DNA of 7,152 nt from assembly GCA_028288545.1 (NCBI GenBank), contig JAQBNQ010000430.1, positions 1 through 7,152 on the forward strand, read 5' to 3'. This stretch comes from Bacteroidota bacterium (GTDB lineage: Bacteria; Bacteroidota; Bacteroidia; Chitinophagales; LD1). The number at the start of each line of letters is the position of its first letter. The first letter of the stretch is position 1. The notes beneath the pieces were generated by a model. It had not been told where the DNA came from, made no database searches, and saw only the letters and a list, made by a program, of their open reading frames with translations. This document shows, piece after piece, positions 1-6,625 of this stretch. The position numbers and the translations under genes were made by a program.

Positions 1-851
1 GCGAATTGCTTGACCAATGGTGGGCGCCAAAACCATGGCGGGCTGAAACGAAAACGTTAGATTTTAAAGAAGGCGGCTTTTGGTTATATGCTATGGTGGG
101 GCCCGATGATTCGCGCCATTGGGGAAGAATTGATTTTAAAAAGATAAACGCCCATAAGAGTTTTGAGGTGAGCAATTATTTTTGCGATGAGCATGGCGTT
201 AAGAACGCGAATATGCCAGTGATGAGTTGGAAGAATGAATTCCGCGCTGCCGGAACAGGAACGGACGTTGTTGTCAATATTTCATTTACAACCGAATCGG
301 ATATTAAGCAAATAGTTGAAATGGGCTTTGAAGCCGGATTTGCAGCTGCCCTTGGTAACCTGGAGCAATATTTAAGCGCACAATTCAAATTATGGATTCA
401 GCTGAAGCCAAATACAGCAAGGACAAGCACCTACCTCAATTTTCCAGGTAATACGGAGGAGGCATTTATTTTTTACAAGTCAGTTTTTGGAACTGAGTTT
501 GGTGGAAATGGGATTCAGCGATTTGAGGATATTCCGGCAGAGACAGGGCACCCACCTGTTGCAGATGCAGTGAAGAAAATGGTGTTGCATGTAGAACTAC
601 CTGTTTTAGGCGGACACGTTTTAATGGGCACGGATGCGCCAAAGGAAATGGGCTTTACGCTGACGCCGGGCAATAATATGCATATCTGTCTTGAGCCTGA
701 AACCAGGGCTGAAACCAAAAGAATGTTCGAGGCGCTGTCGGATAGTGGAAATGTAATTATGCCTTTGGCGGATATGTTTTTTGGCTCATACTTTGGTCAA
801 TGTACCGATAAGTATGGGATAAACTGGATGTTTAATTGTGTGGAGAAGTAG
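1..851 (+). CDS. AHSA1/SRPBCC domain fused to PhnB-like VOC domain, 5' end outside window
   Basis: The frame is open to the left edge, so the gene starts upstream. The TTG at base 6 falls inside the conserved SRPBCC segment (ELLDQWWAPKPW), so it is not a credible start; roughly 25-30 N-terminal residues are probably missing. Counting from that TTG, residues 1-125 are the AHSA1-type SRPBCC half (WW-P, GGFWLYAMVGPD, MGFEAGFAAALGNLEQYL near its C-terminus). Residues 126-140 are a linker. Residues 141-281 are a VOC/glyoxalase-fold domain of the PhnB type (STYLNFPGNTEEAFIFYKSV, LHVELPVLGGHVLMGTD, MPLADMFFGSYFG, CTDKYGINWMFNC). Both families usually occur as separate single-domain proteins of about 140-160 residues, often neighbours. 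No signal peptide or membrane segment is visible, so it is likely cytoplasmic. AHSA1-like proteins bind hydrophobic ligands; PhnB-like VOC proteins mostly lack a proven reaction. The domain calls are strong; substrate and function are unknown. Confidence 0.88.
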   Translation, partial: ELLDQWWAPKPWRAETKTLDFKEGGFWLYAMVGPDDSRHWGRIDFKKINAHKSFEVSNYFCDEHGVKNANMPVMSWKNEFRAAGTGTDVVVNISFTTESDIKQIVEMGFEAGFAAALGNLEQYLSAQFKLWIQLKPNTARTSTYLNFPGNTEEAFIFYKSVFGTEFGGNGIQRFEDIPAETGHPPVADAVKKMVLHVELPVLGGHVLMGTDAPKEMGFTLTPGNNMHICLEPETRAETKRMFEALSDSGNVIMPLADMFFGSYFGQCTDKYGINWMFNCVEK

Positions 852-903
852 CTAACTATGAGCCTTCTGGATTTGGCGCGGATGTATTGTTAATCGCATA
901 TTC

Positions 904-960
904 GATGATTCTACTTTCTTTTGCCTTGATGCAAAAGAAAGTAGCAAAGAAAAAATCATC
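904..960. repeat. Long perfect inverted repeat (hairpin) after the VOC gene
   Basis: Bases 911-924 and 931-944 are exact 14-base reverse complements around a 6-base loop (CTTGAT). An outer 7-base pair of arms, 904-910 (GATGATT) and 954-960 (AATCATC), extends the stem across a 9-base one-sided bulge. It lies about 50 bases past the stop at 851. The stem is AT-rich and has no T-run after it on either strand, so it is not a standard intrinsic terminator. From general familiarity it resembles interspersed intergenic hairpins common in Bacteroidota genomes (arms ending in TTCTTTTG / CAAAAGAA); this could not be verified here. Confidence 0.7.
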
Positions 961-975
961 CCGATAGCTATCGGG
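960..975. repeat. Perfect 16-base GC-rich palindrome
   Basis: CCCGATAGCTATCGGG is its own exact reverse complement and abuts the preceding hairpin, sharing base 960. A near copy lies at 2734-2747 in the leader of the YfhO gene, differing at 2 of 14 positions. Such palindromes recur in intergenic DNA of several Bacteroidota, by recollection rather than search. Possible roles include a highly iterated palindrome, a protein-binding site or part of an interspersed repeat. Confidence 0.65.
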
Positions 976-1188
976 AGCGCAGCAATTTCCTAAACGCATT
1001 CGCCACGCAGGAAATAAACAAACTCGATGCATGAGTGGTGTTTTTCATTATGTGCCTCTCTATTGGTCGCAATAGTTTAGTTGGTGTTGGTCTCATACAG
1101 TGTTTCTTTCTTTAGTCAACGCATGAATACGTTTCTTCACGGAAATTTCTGAGAGGCCGTCCAGTAATTCGGAGGCTACTTATAAATT
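976..1188. other. Intergenic stretch without a recognisable gene
   Basis: No coding potential is recognisable on either strand. The only structure seen is a 7-base inverted pair, ATTTCCT at 985-991 and AGGAAAT at 1009-1015, with a 17-base loop. It sits directly after the palindrome and may belong to the same interspersed repeat. The next bases, ACTCGATGCATGAGT at 1020-1034, form a small second symmetry that stops abruptly, as if the element were cut off. Confidence 0.45.
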
Positions 1189-1277
1189 ATGCAAACTGTC
1201 TTGGGTGGAAATGTGATTATGCCATTAGCACCGACAGGTACGGGGTAAACTGGATGTTTAATTGTATGGAGAATTAG
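1189..1277 (+). pseudogene. Decayed second copy of the VOC-domain C-terminus
   Basis: From about 1207 to 1277 the DNA matches the end of the upstream VOC gene (bases 747-851). It encodes GNVIMPLA, then after a gap the equivalent of TD-R-YGVNWMFNCMEN and a TAG stop. Relative to the intact gene, 34 bases are missing at about 1230/1231 (the MFFGSYFGQC-coding part), which breaks the frame; from the ATG at 1189 the frame stops at 1246-1248. Of 24 codons that align, 10 differ: 6 are silent third-position changes and the rest are K/R, I/V, V/M and K/N. This pattern suggests that the copy diverged as a working paralogue before it was truncated and frameshifted. The match fades upstream of about 1195, so the rest of the paralogue is gone. 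Confidence 0.85.
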
Positions 1278-1505
1278 CTGGTGGGCCTAAAAATGCATTA
1301 TAAATATTTATAAATTATTTATTTAACTTAAATTATAAGTAGTTGATAACGAATAATTTGGGTGAGTTTCTATTGTTTCTACTTTTTGTGCTATACATTA
1401 CTATAAATTGCAATTTAATTGTATTTAAATCGGTGACGATCAGCTTAATGCAATTTTATGAAATTTGGATAAATTTCTAAAAGTGTCTAAAGTAGAAAGT
1501 ATTTC
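1278..1505. other. AT-rich intergenic stretch with small palindromes, no gene seen
   Basis: This strongly AT-rich stretch has frequent stops in all frames. It contains a 16-base AT-only palindrome at 1298-1313, a 14-base palindrome TAAATTGCAATTTA at 1404-1417, and a 7-base hairpin with GAAATTT at 1460-1466 and AAATTTC at 1471-1477. In DNA of this composition such symmetries can arise by chance. No clear TAnnTTTG promoter was found. Confidence 0.5.
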
Positions 1506-1529
1506 TTTTTGGCTGCCCTTTTGCCTTTT

Positions 1530-1607
1530 GCGTTAGTGATAGTAGCGAAAAGCTGGTCTCCGGCTTGTAGCGGATAGCACGGCCCCGCTGCTTTGAGCGG
1601 GAAACGC
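1530..1607 (+). ncRNA. Candidate structured RNA with three-way-junction fold
   Basis: Three nested helices are visible. An outer helix pairs GCGTT 1530-1534 with AACGC 1603-1607. Hairpin one pairs AAGCTGG 1550-1556 with CCGGCTT 1560-1566 (one G-T wobble, 3-base loop). Hairpin two pairs CCCGCT 1584-1589 with AGCGGG 1596-1601 (6-base loop). The single-stranded joints carry a repeated word: GATAGTAGCG at 1539-1548 and GTAGCGGATAGC at 1567-1578. That layout, with purine-rich joints around helices, resembles a recurrent intergenic element of Bacteroidota that I recall; it may correspond to the Flavo-1 RNA family, but that name is unverified. It lies 9 bases past the stop of the minus-strand dehydrogenase and in the opposite orientation. 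If transcribed from the minus strand its complement would form the 3' end of that mRNA. No T-run follows, so a plain terminator is less likely. Confidence 0.5.
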
Positions 1608-1616
1608 CATAACACT

Positions 1617-2561
1617 TTAATTCTTTGCCCTGATATTATCTATCATATCTTTTGTCATCGCTTCAAGATCGAATTCGGGTTTCCAGCCCCATTCGCGGGT
1701 GGCAACGGAATCATCGATGCTTTGAGGCCAGCTATCGGCAATGGTCTGGCGGAAATCGGGATTGTAAGTAACAATGAAGTCGGGGATAATCTTTTTTATG
1801 GAGGCGGCAACGTCTTTTGGAGCAATGCTAATGCCTGAAACATTATAGCCGGAGCGAACGGTAATCTTTTCGGCAGGAGCTTCCATTAACATAATGGTGG
1901 CACGGATAGCATCAGGCATATACATCATGGGCAGGGTCGTATCTTCTTTCAGGAAACATTCGTACTGCTTCTTTTCTACAGCCTCAAAGTAAATATCAAC
2001 TGCATAATCGGTAGTGCCTCCACCGGCCTTTGTTTTGTAGCTTATTAAACCAGGATAGCGGAGGCTCCGCACATCCAGGCCCCTTTTCTGAAAATACCAA
2101 TCGCACCAACGTTCACCGGCTTGTTTCGAAATACCATAAATGGTGTTTGGTTCGGTAATGGTGTATTGAGGAGTATTGATCTTTGGAGTGGTGGGTCCGA
2201 ATACTGCAATGGTACTTGGGAAGAATAGTTTTTTTACACCCGCTTCAACACATACATCCAGGATGTTCCGTAGCCCCTTCATGTTAATGCGCCATGCCAT
2301 TTCGGGGTTCTTTTCGCCGGTGGCAGAAAGAATAGCAGCAAGGTGGTATATCTGTTTTACATTGAATCGTTTTACGCAATCCATCAGGCCGTTTTTGTAC
2401 AAAACATCAAGGCGGATAAATTCGCCGCCGTCTTTTAGTTCACCGGTAGGCTCTTTAAGGTCGGAGGCAATAACGTTCTTATATATCTTGCGAAGCGAGA
2501 GCACAAGCTCGGAACCAATTTGTCCGCCCGCACCAGTAACTAATACAACATCGTCCATCAT
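1617..2561 (-). CDS. L-threonine 3-dehydrogenase, SDR (epimerase-like) type
   Basis: This 314-residue, full-length extended SDR protein oxidises L-threonine with NAD+ to 2-amino-3-ketobutyrate in the cytoplasm, the first step of threonine breakdown to glycine and acetyl-CoA. It is unrelated to the zinc-dependent Tdh of E. coli. A Rossmann motif GAGGQIG spans residues 10-16, with D34 at the end of strand 2 favouring NAD over NADP. LDV (51-53) and YHLAA (72-76) line the cofactor site. The catalytic set is PST 115-117 and YGISK 142-146 (Tyr142, Lys146). The segment YPGLISYKTKAGGGTTDYA (169-187) followed by LPMMYMPDAIRATI (210-223) is the signature that separates this family from UDP-sugar epimerases. 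Two adjacent ATG codons (2559-2561 and 2556-2558) can both serve as start; no Shine-Dalgarno is present. It is transcribed away from the YfhO gene, with its own candidate promoter. The partner ligase gene (kbl) is not in the window. Confidence 0.92.
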   Translation of the reverse strand: MMDDVVLVTGAGGQIGSELVLSLRKIYKNVIASDLKEPTGELKDGGEFIRLDVLYKNGLMDCVKRFNVKQIYHLAAILSATGEKNPEMAWRINMKGLRNILDVCVEAGVKKLFFPSTIAVFGPTTPKINTPQYTITEPNTIYGISKQAGERWCDWYFQKRGLDVRSLRYPGLISYKTKAGGGTTDYAVDIYFEAVEKKQYECFLKEDTTLPMMYMPDAIRATIMLMEAPAEKITVRSGYNVSGISIAPKDVAASIKKIIPDFIVTYNPDFRQTIADSWPQSIDDSVATREWGWKPEFDLEAMTKDMIDNIRAKN

Positions 2562-2627
2562 AACTCAAGTAACAATTTGAAAAACCGGGAGTTCAAAAAA
2601 ATTGATAAATCAACAAAAACAGCGGGG

Positions 2628-2656
2628 CAAATGTAAAAATATTGCGCTGGTCCAAG
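2628..2656 (-). promoter_or_regulatory. Candidate Bacteroidota promoter for the threonine dehydrogenase
   Basis: On the minus strand TACATTTG (2635-2628) is an exact match to the Bacteroidota -7 consensus TAnnTTTG. A CTTG at 2656-2653 could serve as the -33 element; the 17-base gap is a little shorter than the usual spacing. Transcription would start near 2621, leaving a leader of about 60 bases before the ATG at 2561. That leader contains an imperfect inverted repeat (arms 2573-2581 and 2592-2604, with a four-base bulge) close to the start codon. Confidence 0.5.
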
Positions 2657-2696
2657 CGTATAAGAGCGGTCAATAAGGCAATTACTCAATTACTTA

Positions 2697-2725
2697 TTTG
2701 CTAATTCTTGAAATTACTATTTTAG
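2697..2725 (+). promoter_or_regulatory. Candidate promoter for the YfhO-glycosyltransferase operon
   Basis: TTTG at 2697-2700 is followed after 17 bases by TATTTTAG at 2718-2725, which matches TAnnTTTG except for one base. Transcription would begin near 2732 and run directly into the palindrome at 2734-2747, about 34 bases before the ATG. The mismatch and short spacing make this a weaker call than the divergent promoter. Confidence 0.35.
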
Positions 2726-2733
2726 CCCCTGTA

Positions 2734-2747
2734 CCGACAGCGATCGG
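2734..2747 (+). repeat. Imperfect palindrome in the YfhO leader, variant of the 960-975 palindrome
   Basis: CCGACAGCGATCGG matches the inner 14 bases of the palindrome at 960-975 (CCGATAGCTATCGG) at 12 of 14 positions. The outer CCGA/TCGG arms are kept. It lies 18 bases before the YfhO start, between the candidate promoter and the ATG, where a hairpin or a bound protein could affect transcription or translation. Confidence 0.4.
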
Positions 2748-2765
2748 CCAACACAAAAACACCTC

Positions 2766-5267
2766 ATGATAAAGAAACTTTTGCCCCACATTGCAGCCGT
2801 TTTAACTTTCGCCGCATTAACCATTATCTACTTTTTACCCTACTACCAGGATATGACCCTTAGCCAGGGTGATGTTACTCAGTGGGAAGGAATGAGCAAG
2901 GAAATTGTTGACTGGAACCAGAAACACCCCGATGACCCGGCCTTATGGACAGACGGAATGTTTGGTGGAATGCCGGCAGTACAGATATCGCTGAGTTTTA
3001 CCGGCAACCTGGTTAGCAAACTGTACCATGTGGTGGAAGCCATTTTTCCGGTAGCGGCAGGGTTTATGTTTATGATGTTTTTAGGCTTTTACATACTATT
3101 GCTATGCCTGGATGTGAGTCCCTGGTTGAGTATGGGGGGAGCCTTAGCTTATGGTTTATCGTCGTTTATATTTATATCGATAGATGCAGGGCATAATACA
3201 AAGGTTCAGGCCATGAGCTTGATGGCTCCGGCGCTGGGTGGAGTAATACTGGCTTATAGAAAACATATTTTACTTGGCGGGGCTATCACCGCTCTTTTCC
3301 TGGCTATGACTATTGATTCCAATCACATGCAGGTGGCATATTACCTGTTGCTGATGATGGGTATGACGGGAGTATATTATTTGGTAATCAGTGTTCTTGA
3401 AAAACGCCTTGCTCATTTTGCGAAAGCAACTGGCATTTTAATTATTGCAGGAGTACTTGCTTTACTGCCAAGTATAGGCAATTTATGGAGCACCCAGGAA
3501 TATGCAAAGCAAACCATCAGAGGTGGAGCATCGGAACTAACACAAAAAAAGCAAGCCAGTGATGGTGGACTTGATATTGATTACGCTACGAAGTGGAGTT
3601 ACGGTTTAACTGATGGCGAAATTTTGACCATTATGATACCGGATATGAAAGGCGGCGGCGGAAGTAATGACATTAGTACTGAAAACGGATTGGTAAAAGA
3701 ATTAACTTCAAAAGGTTACCAGGCTGAACAGGTTAAGCATTACCTGGCAAGTGTTTTATACTGGGGCAACCAACCGTTTACTTCCGGTCCGGTTTATTTT
3801 GGAGCAGCTATTGTTTTCCTCTTTATCTTTTCGATGTTTGTTGTTCGCAGTAATATCAAGTGGCTGTTTCTTGCTATTACCATATTTTCGATACTGCTTG
3901 CTTGTGGACATAATACGCCATTCTTTAAGTGGATGTTTAACCTGCTACCGTTTTTCAACAAATTCCGTACACCGGCGATGGCGCTGGTTATTGCTCAGCT
4001 TACAATGCCTTTGATGGCAATACTGGGCTTAAGTGAAATTTTTAAGGGGGAGATCAGTACAGATGAGTTGATGAAGAAACTGAAAATAAGTGCTGGTATT
4101 GCAGTAGGCATTGTATTGGTTTTTGGAGCTATAGGAAGCTTTATGTACTCGTTCTCAGGCCCGGGAGATATTGAATTGGGAAAGAGTAATCCGGAGATGG
4201 TTAGTATGGTGCGGCCTGAACGGGCATCTATGCTGAGGGCAGATGCTTTCCGCTCGTTATTCTTTATAATAGCTGCTGCTGCTTTGGTTTGGGCATTCGC
4301 TCAGAAAAAGGTTTCTCAAATGATTTTTACCGGTGGAATAGTGGCGGTGTTTTTATTAGATGGCTGGATGGTTGCCAAGCGTTATTTAAATTCCGACAAC
4401 TTTGTTGAAACAAGCAAATACCAGGCTAACCACGTTCCCAGCCAGGCGGACGTAGATATTTTAAAAGACACAGATCCTGATTTCCGCGTATTCAATGTAA
4501 CCCGTGATCCTTTTAATGATGCGATGACCTCGTACTATCATAAATCTGTGGGAGGATATCACGCGGCGAAATTGATCATTTACCAGGATCTGATCGAAAA
4601 TCAAATAGCAAAAAACAACATACACGTTTTGAACATGCTAAATACGAAATATGTTATTGCCCCGGGTCAGCGAAAGGAACCTGAAGCGCAACGTAACCCC
4701 GGCGCTGCTGGTAATGCATGGTTTATAAAGGATATTAAGTGGGCAAAAAATGCTGACGAAGAAATGGCCGACCTCACAGATTTTAATGAGAAAAGCACCT
4801 TAATTGTAGACCAAAGGTACAAGGCTATGATACCTGACAATGCCCTTGGTGGCGATAGCGCCGGAAGCATCAGGCTGCTTTCATATTCTCCCAACAAACT
4901 TGTTTATGCTTCTAATTCAGCGAGCAGCCAGGTAGCAGTGTTTTCCGAGATTTATTACGATAATAAAAAAGGCTGGAATGCTTACGTGGATGGAAAACCT
5001 GCTGATCATTTCCGTGCTGATTATGTTTTAAGGGCAATGGTATTACCTGCCGGAGCGCACCAGATTGAATTTAAGTTTGAACCGAAGAGCATTGTAGAAG
5101 GAAACAAAATTGCTTATGCAGGTTCGTTCCTTCTTTTCCTGTTTGCTTTTGGAACTATTGGTTTTGCCGGTTATAAAAAATACCAGGAAATAGAAGCGGA
5201 GCCGAAACCTGAGCCTAGGTCAGCACCAGCACAAAGCAAAACAGTTAAGCCAATTAAAAAGAAGTGA
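2766..5267 (+). CDS. YfhO-family polytopic inner-membrane protein (GT-C-like)
   Basis: This 833-residue integral membrane protein is a normal length for YfhO proteins of Bacteroidota. Hydrophobic stretches suggest about 13-14 membrane helices, for example residues 5-26, 92-115, 118-138, 153-186, 188-210, 221-240, 341-360, 365-381, 403-423, 441-463, 497-513, 518-536 and 783-803. The first loop (27-91) carries GDVTQWEGMSKEI, with D36 placed where GT-C transferases keep a catalytic acid; this role is inferred. Residues 270-300 (WSYGLTDGEILTIMIPD plus a Gly run) and GHNTPF at 381-386 are typical of the family. Residues 540-780 form a large soluble, probably periplasmic domain (FRVFNVTRDPFNDAM, MLNTKYVI, YYDNKKGWNAYVDG), followed by a last helix and a Pro/Lys-rich tail. 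In Firmicutes, YfhO helps glycosylate lipoteichoic acid; here the acceptor is unknown, presumably another envelope glycan. The A-rich leader has no Shine-Dalgarno. It is coupled to the following glycosyltransferase. Confidence 0.9.
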   Translation: MIKKLLPHIAAVLTFAALTIIYFLPYYQDMTLSQGDVTQWEGMSKEIVDWNQKHPDDPALWTDGMFGGMPAVQISLSFTGNLVSKLYHVVEAIFPVAAGFMFMMFLGFYILLLCLDVSPWLSMGGALAYGLSSFIFISIDAGHNTKVQAMSLMAPALGGVILAYRKHILLGGAITALFLAMTIDSNHMQVAYYLLLMMGMTGVYYLVISVLEKRLAHFAKATGILIIAGVLALLPSIGNLWSTQEYAKQTIRGGASELTQKKQASDGGLDIDYATKWSYGLTDGEILTIMIPDMKGGGGSNDISTENGLVKELTSKGYQAEQVKHYLASVLYWGNQPFTSGPVYFGAAIVFLFIFSMFVVRSNIKWLFLAITIFSILLACGHNTPFFKWMFNLLPFFNKFRTPAMALVIAQLTMPLMAILGLSEIFKGEISTDELMKKLKISAGIAVGIVLVFGAIGSFMYSFSGPGDIELGKSNPEMVSMVRPERASMLRADAFRSLFFIIAAAALVWAFAQKKVSQMIFTGGIVAVFLLDGWMVAKRYLNSDNFVETSKYQANHVPSQADVDILKDTDPDFRVFNVTRDPFNDAMTSYYHKSVGGYHAAKLIIYQDLIENQIAKNNIHVLNMLNTKYVIAPGQRKEPEAQRNPGAAGNAWFIKDIKWAKNADEEMADLTDFNEKSTLIVDQRYKAMIPDNALGGDSAGSIRLLSYSPNKLVYASNSASSQVAVFSEIYYDNKKGWNAYVDGKPADHFRADYVLRAMVLPAGAHQIEFKFEPKSIVEGNKIAYAGSFLLFLFAFGTIGFAGYKKYQEIEAEPKPEPRSAPAQSKTVKPIKKK

Positions 5268-6565
5268 GTACCGGCCCAACAAAAAAGGTACTGATATTTA
5301 CTTATTACTGGCCACCTGCCGGTGGAGTTGCCGTACAGCGATTTCTTAAATTTTCGAAGTTTCTTCCGCAGTATGGATGGGAGCCAATTGTGATTACCGT
5401 TGAAAATGGGAGTTACCCTTATTACGACGAATCCTTGTTAAATGAGGTTTCACCATCTCTCCGCGTTTACCGCACAAAAACTTTTGAACCCTTTGAACTT
5501 TATAATTTAATACGGGGCAAAAAAGGGAAAACCATGCCTGTAGTTTCAGTTGGCTCTCATCAAAAGCGAACTGTTTTTCAGAGAGTTTCTGAGTATATCA
5601 GGGCTAACTACTTTATCCCCGATGCACGTAAAGGATGGGTGCCATATGCTGTGAAACAGGCGGAAAATATTTTGAAGCACGAGAAAATTGACGCCATCAT
5701 TACAACTGGCCCACCACATTCAGCCCATTTAATCGGGTTGAGGTTAAAACAAAAATATGGGCTTAAATGGATTGCAGATTTGCGCGACCCGTGGACGCAG
5801 ATATTTTATAACAGGTTGCTGCCCCGCACTGAATCATCGCGAAAGAAGGATCACGATCTTGAAACAGAAGTTTTGAAGACTGCAGACCGTGTTACGGTTA
5901 TCAGTCCAGGAATGAAGAATCAGTTTAATCAGTTTAAGCAGAAGATTGATGTAATATATAATGGCTATGATGAGGAGGATTTTATTGTGCCGAATATCCC
6001 CGAAATAAAAGAGGACAAATTTATTATCCGTTATGTAGGCAATTTAATGGCAAGTCAAAATGTTGAGAAATTTTGGGAAGCCCTTAGCGATTTGCGCAAG
6101 GGTAATTTTGATTTTGAGATAGAATTTATTGGTCGCGTAGATGCCGATGTAAAGGACTCCATTGCAAAATACGATTTGGCAGACGTTGCGGTTTACAGGG
6201 ATTTTATGGATCACAAGATGGCCATTCATTTGATGGTGGAAGCGTCGTTGTTATTATTTATTATCCCGGCAGTTGAGGACAATAAACTAATTATGACCGG
6301 CAAATTGTTCGAGTACATTGCTTCTGGTTCGGAAATAATTGCTATAGGGCCCGTGGACGGCGACGCCAACGAAGTATTAAAAATGGCGGAACGGAAACCA
6401 ATGGTAGATTATGGGGATAGGGTTAGTTTGGTTCAACAACTAAATGAAATTAAAGGACAGTGGACGGCGAATCACAAGTCTGTGAAATATTCAACAGCGC
6501 ACTTTTCAAACTTTAGCAGGCAAAAACAAGCCGGAAGCCTGGCGCATATTTTAGAGGCTATTTAG
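5264..6565 (+). CDS. GT-B glycosyltransferase, family-4-like
   Basis: This 433-residue cytoplasmic protein should move a sugar from a nucleotide donor to an envelope glycan or lipid-linked acceptor. The N-terminal lobe begins with VLIFTYYWPPAGGVAVQR (residues 9-26), the acceptor-side glycine loop of this subfamily. It continues with ITTGPPHSAHLIG (146-158), DLRDPWTQ (172-179) and VISPGM (212-217). NGYDEEDF (233-240) leads into the C-terminal donor lobe, with YVGNL (257-261) and GKLFEYIASGSEIIAIGP (346-363). E350 matches the second Glu of the GT4 EX7E motif; the first is not evident. The start is GTG at 5264, which overlaps the YfhO stop (GTGA). No in-frame ATG lies between it and the conserved first strand, so GTG is the natural start and the two genes are probably translationally coupled. 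Donor and acceptor sugars cannot be read from the sequence. Confidence 0.9.
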   Translation: MSTGPTKKVLIFTYYWPPAGGVAVQRFLKFSKFLPQYGWEPIVITVENGSYPYYDESLLNEVSPSLRVYRTKTFEPFELYNLIRGKKGKTMPVVSVGSHQKRTVFQRVSEYIRANYFIPDARKGWVPYAVKQAENILKHEKIDAIITTGPPHSAHLIGLRLKQKYGLKWIADLRDPWTQIFYNRLLPRTESSRKKDHDLETEVLKTADRVTVISPGMKNQFNQFKQKIDVIYNGYDEEDFIVPNIPEIKEDKFIIRYVGNLMASQNVEKFWEALSDLRKGNFDFEIEFIGRVDADVKDSIAKYDLADVAVYRDFMDHKMAIHLMVEASLLLFIIPAVEDNKLIMTGKLFEYIASGSEIIAIGPVDGDANEVLKMAERKPMVDYGDRVSLVQQLNEIKGQWTANHKSVKYSTAHFSNFSRQKQAGSLAHILEAI

Positions 6566-6584
6566 ATTATCTTATATTTATATA

Positions 6585-6608
6585 AATTCAGCGCGAACAG
6601 CCTGAATT
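6585..6608 (+). terminator. Weak hairpin after the glycosyltransferase gene
   Basis: AATTCAG at 6585-6591 pairs exactly with CTGAATT at 6602-6608; inside it a GC/GC pair can extend the stem past a one-base bulge, leaving a 5-base loop. It starts 20 bases after the stop at 6565. The following bases (AAATTTCTTGCTT) hold only short T-runs, so termination is uncertain. If it works, it would separate the envelope operon from the sensor gene. Confidence 0.35.
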
Positions 6609-6625
6609 AAATTTCTTGCTTCCGG

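Noticed and set aside
6..8. TTG at base 6 as the true start of the first gene
   Set aside because: The frame is open upstream, and the codon falls inside a conserved SRPBCC segment that needs residues before it.
904..944. Intrinsic terminator for the VOC gene
   Set aside because: The stem is AT-rich with a perfect 14-base arm, but no T-run follows; its form fits an interspersed repeat better.
1298..1313. 16-base AT-only palindrome as an operator
   Set aside because: The surrounding DNA is so AT-rich that such symmetry is expected by chance, and no promoter or gene start is nearby.
852..1616. Insertion sequence or attachment site
   Set aside because: No transposase fragment, terminal inverted repeats with target duplication, or tRNA end was found; only hairpins and a gene remnant.
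1593..1838. Open frame on the plus strand running from the RNA candidate into the dehydrogenase gene
   Set aside because: It is mostly antisense to the well-conserved 3' end of the threonine dehydrogenase and encodes no recognisable motif.
1617..2561. UDP-sugar 4-epimerase for the neighbouring glycan genes
   Set aside because: The fold is shared, but the YPGLISYKTKAGGGTTDYA and LPMMYMPDAIRATI signatures point to threonine dehydrogenase, and the gene is transcribed divergently.
2176..2580. 134-codon open frame on the plus strand
   Set aside because: It lies entirely opposite the N-terminal half of the dehydrogenase, including its Rossmann motif, and looks like a codon-bias shadow.
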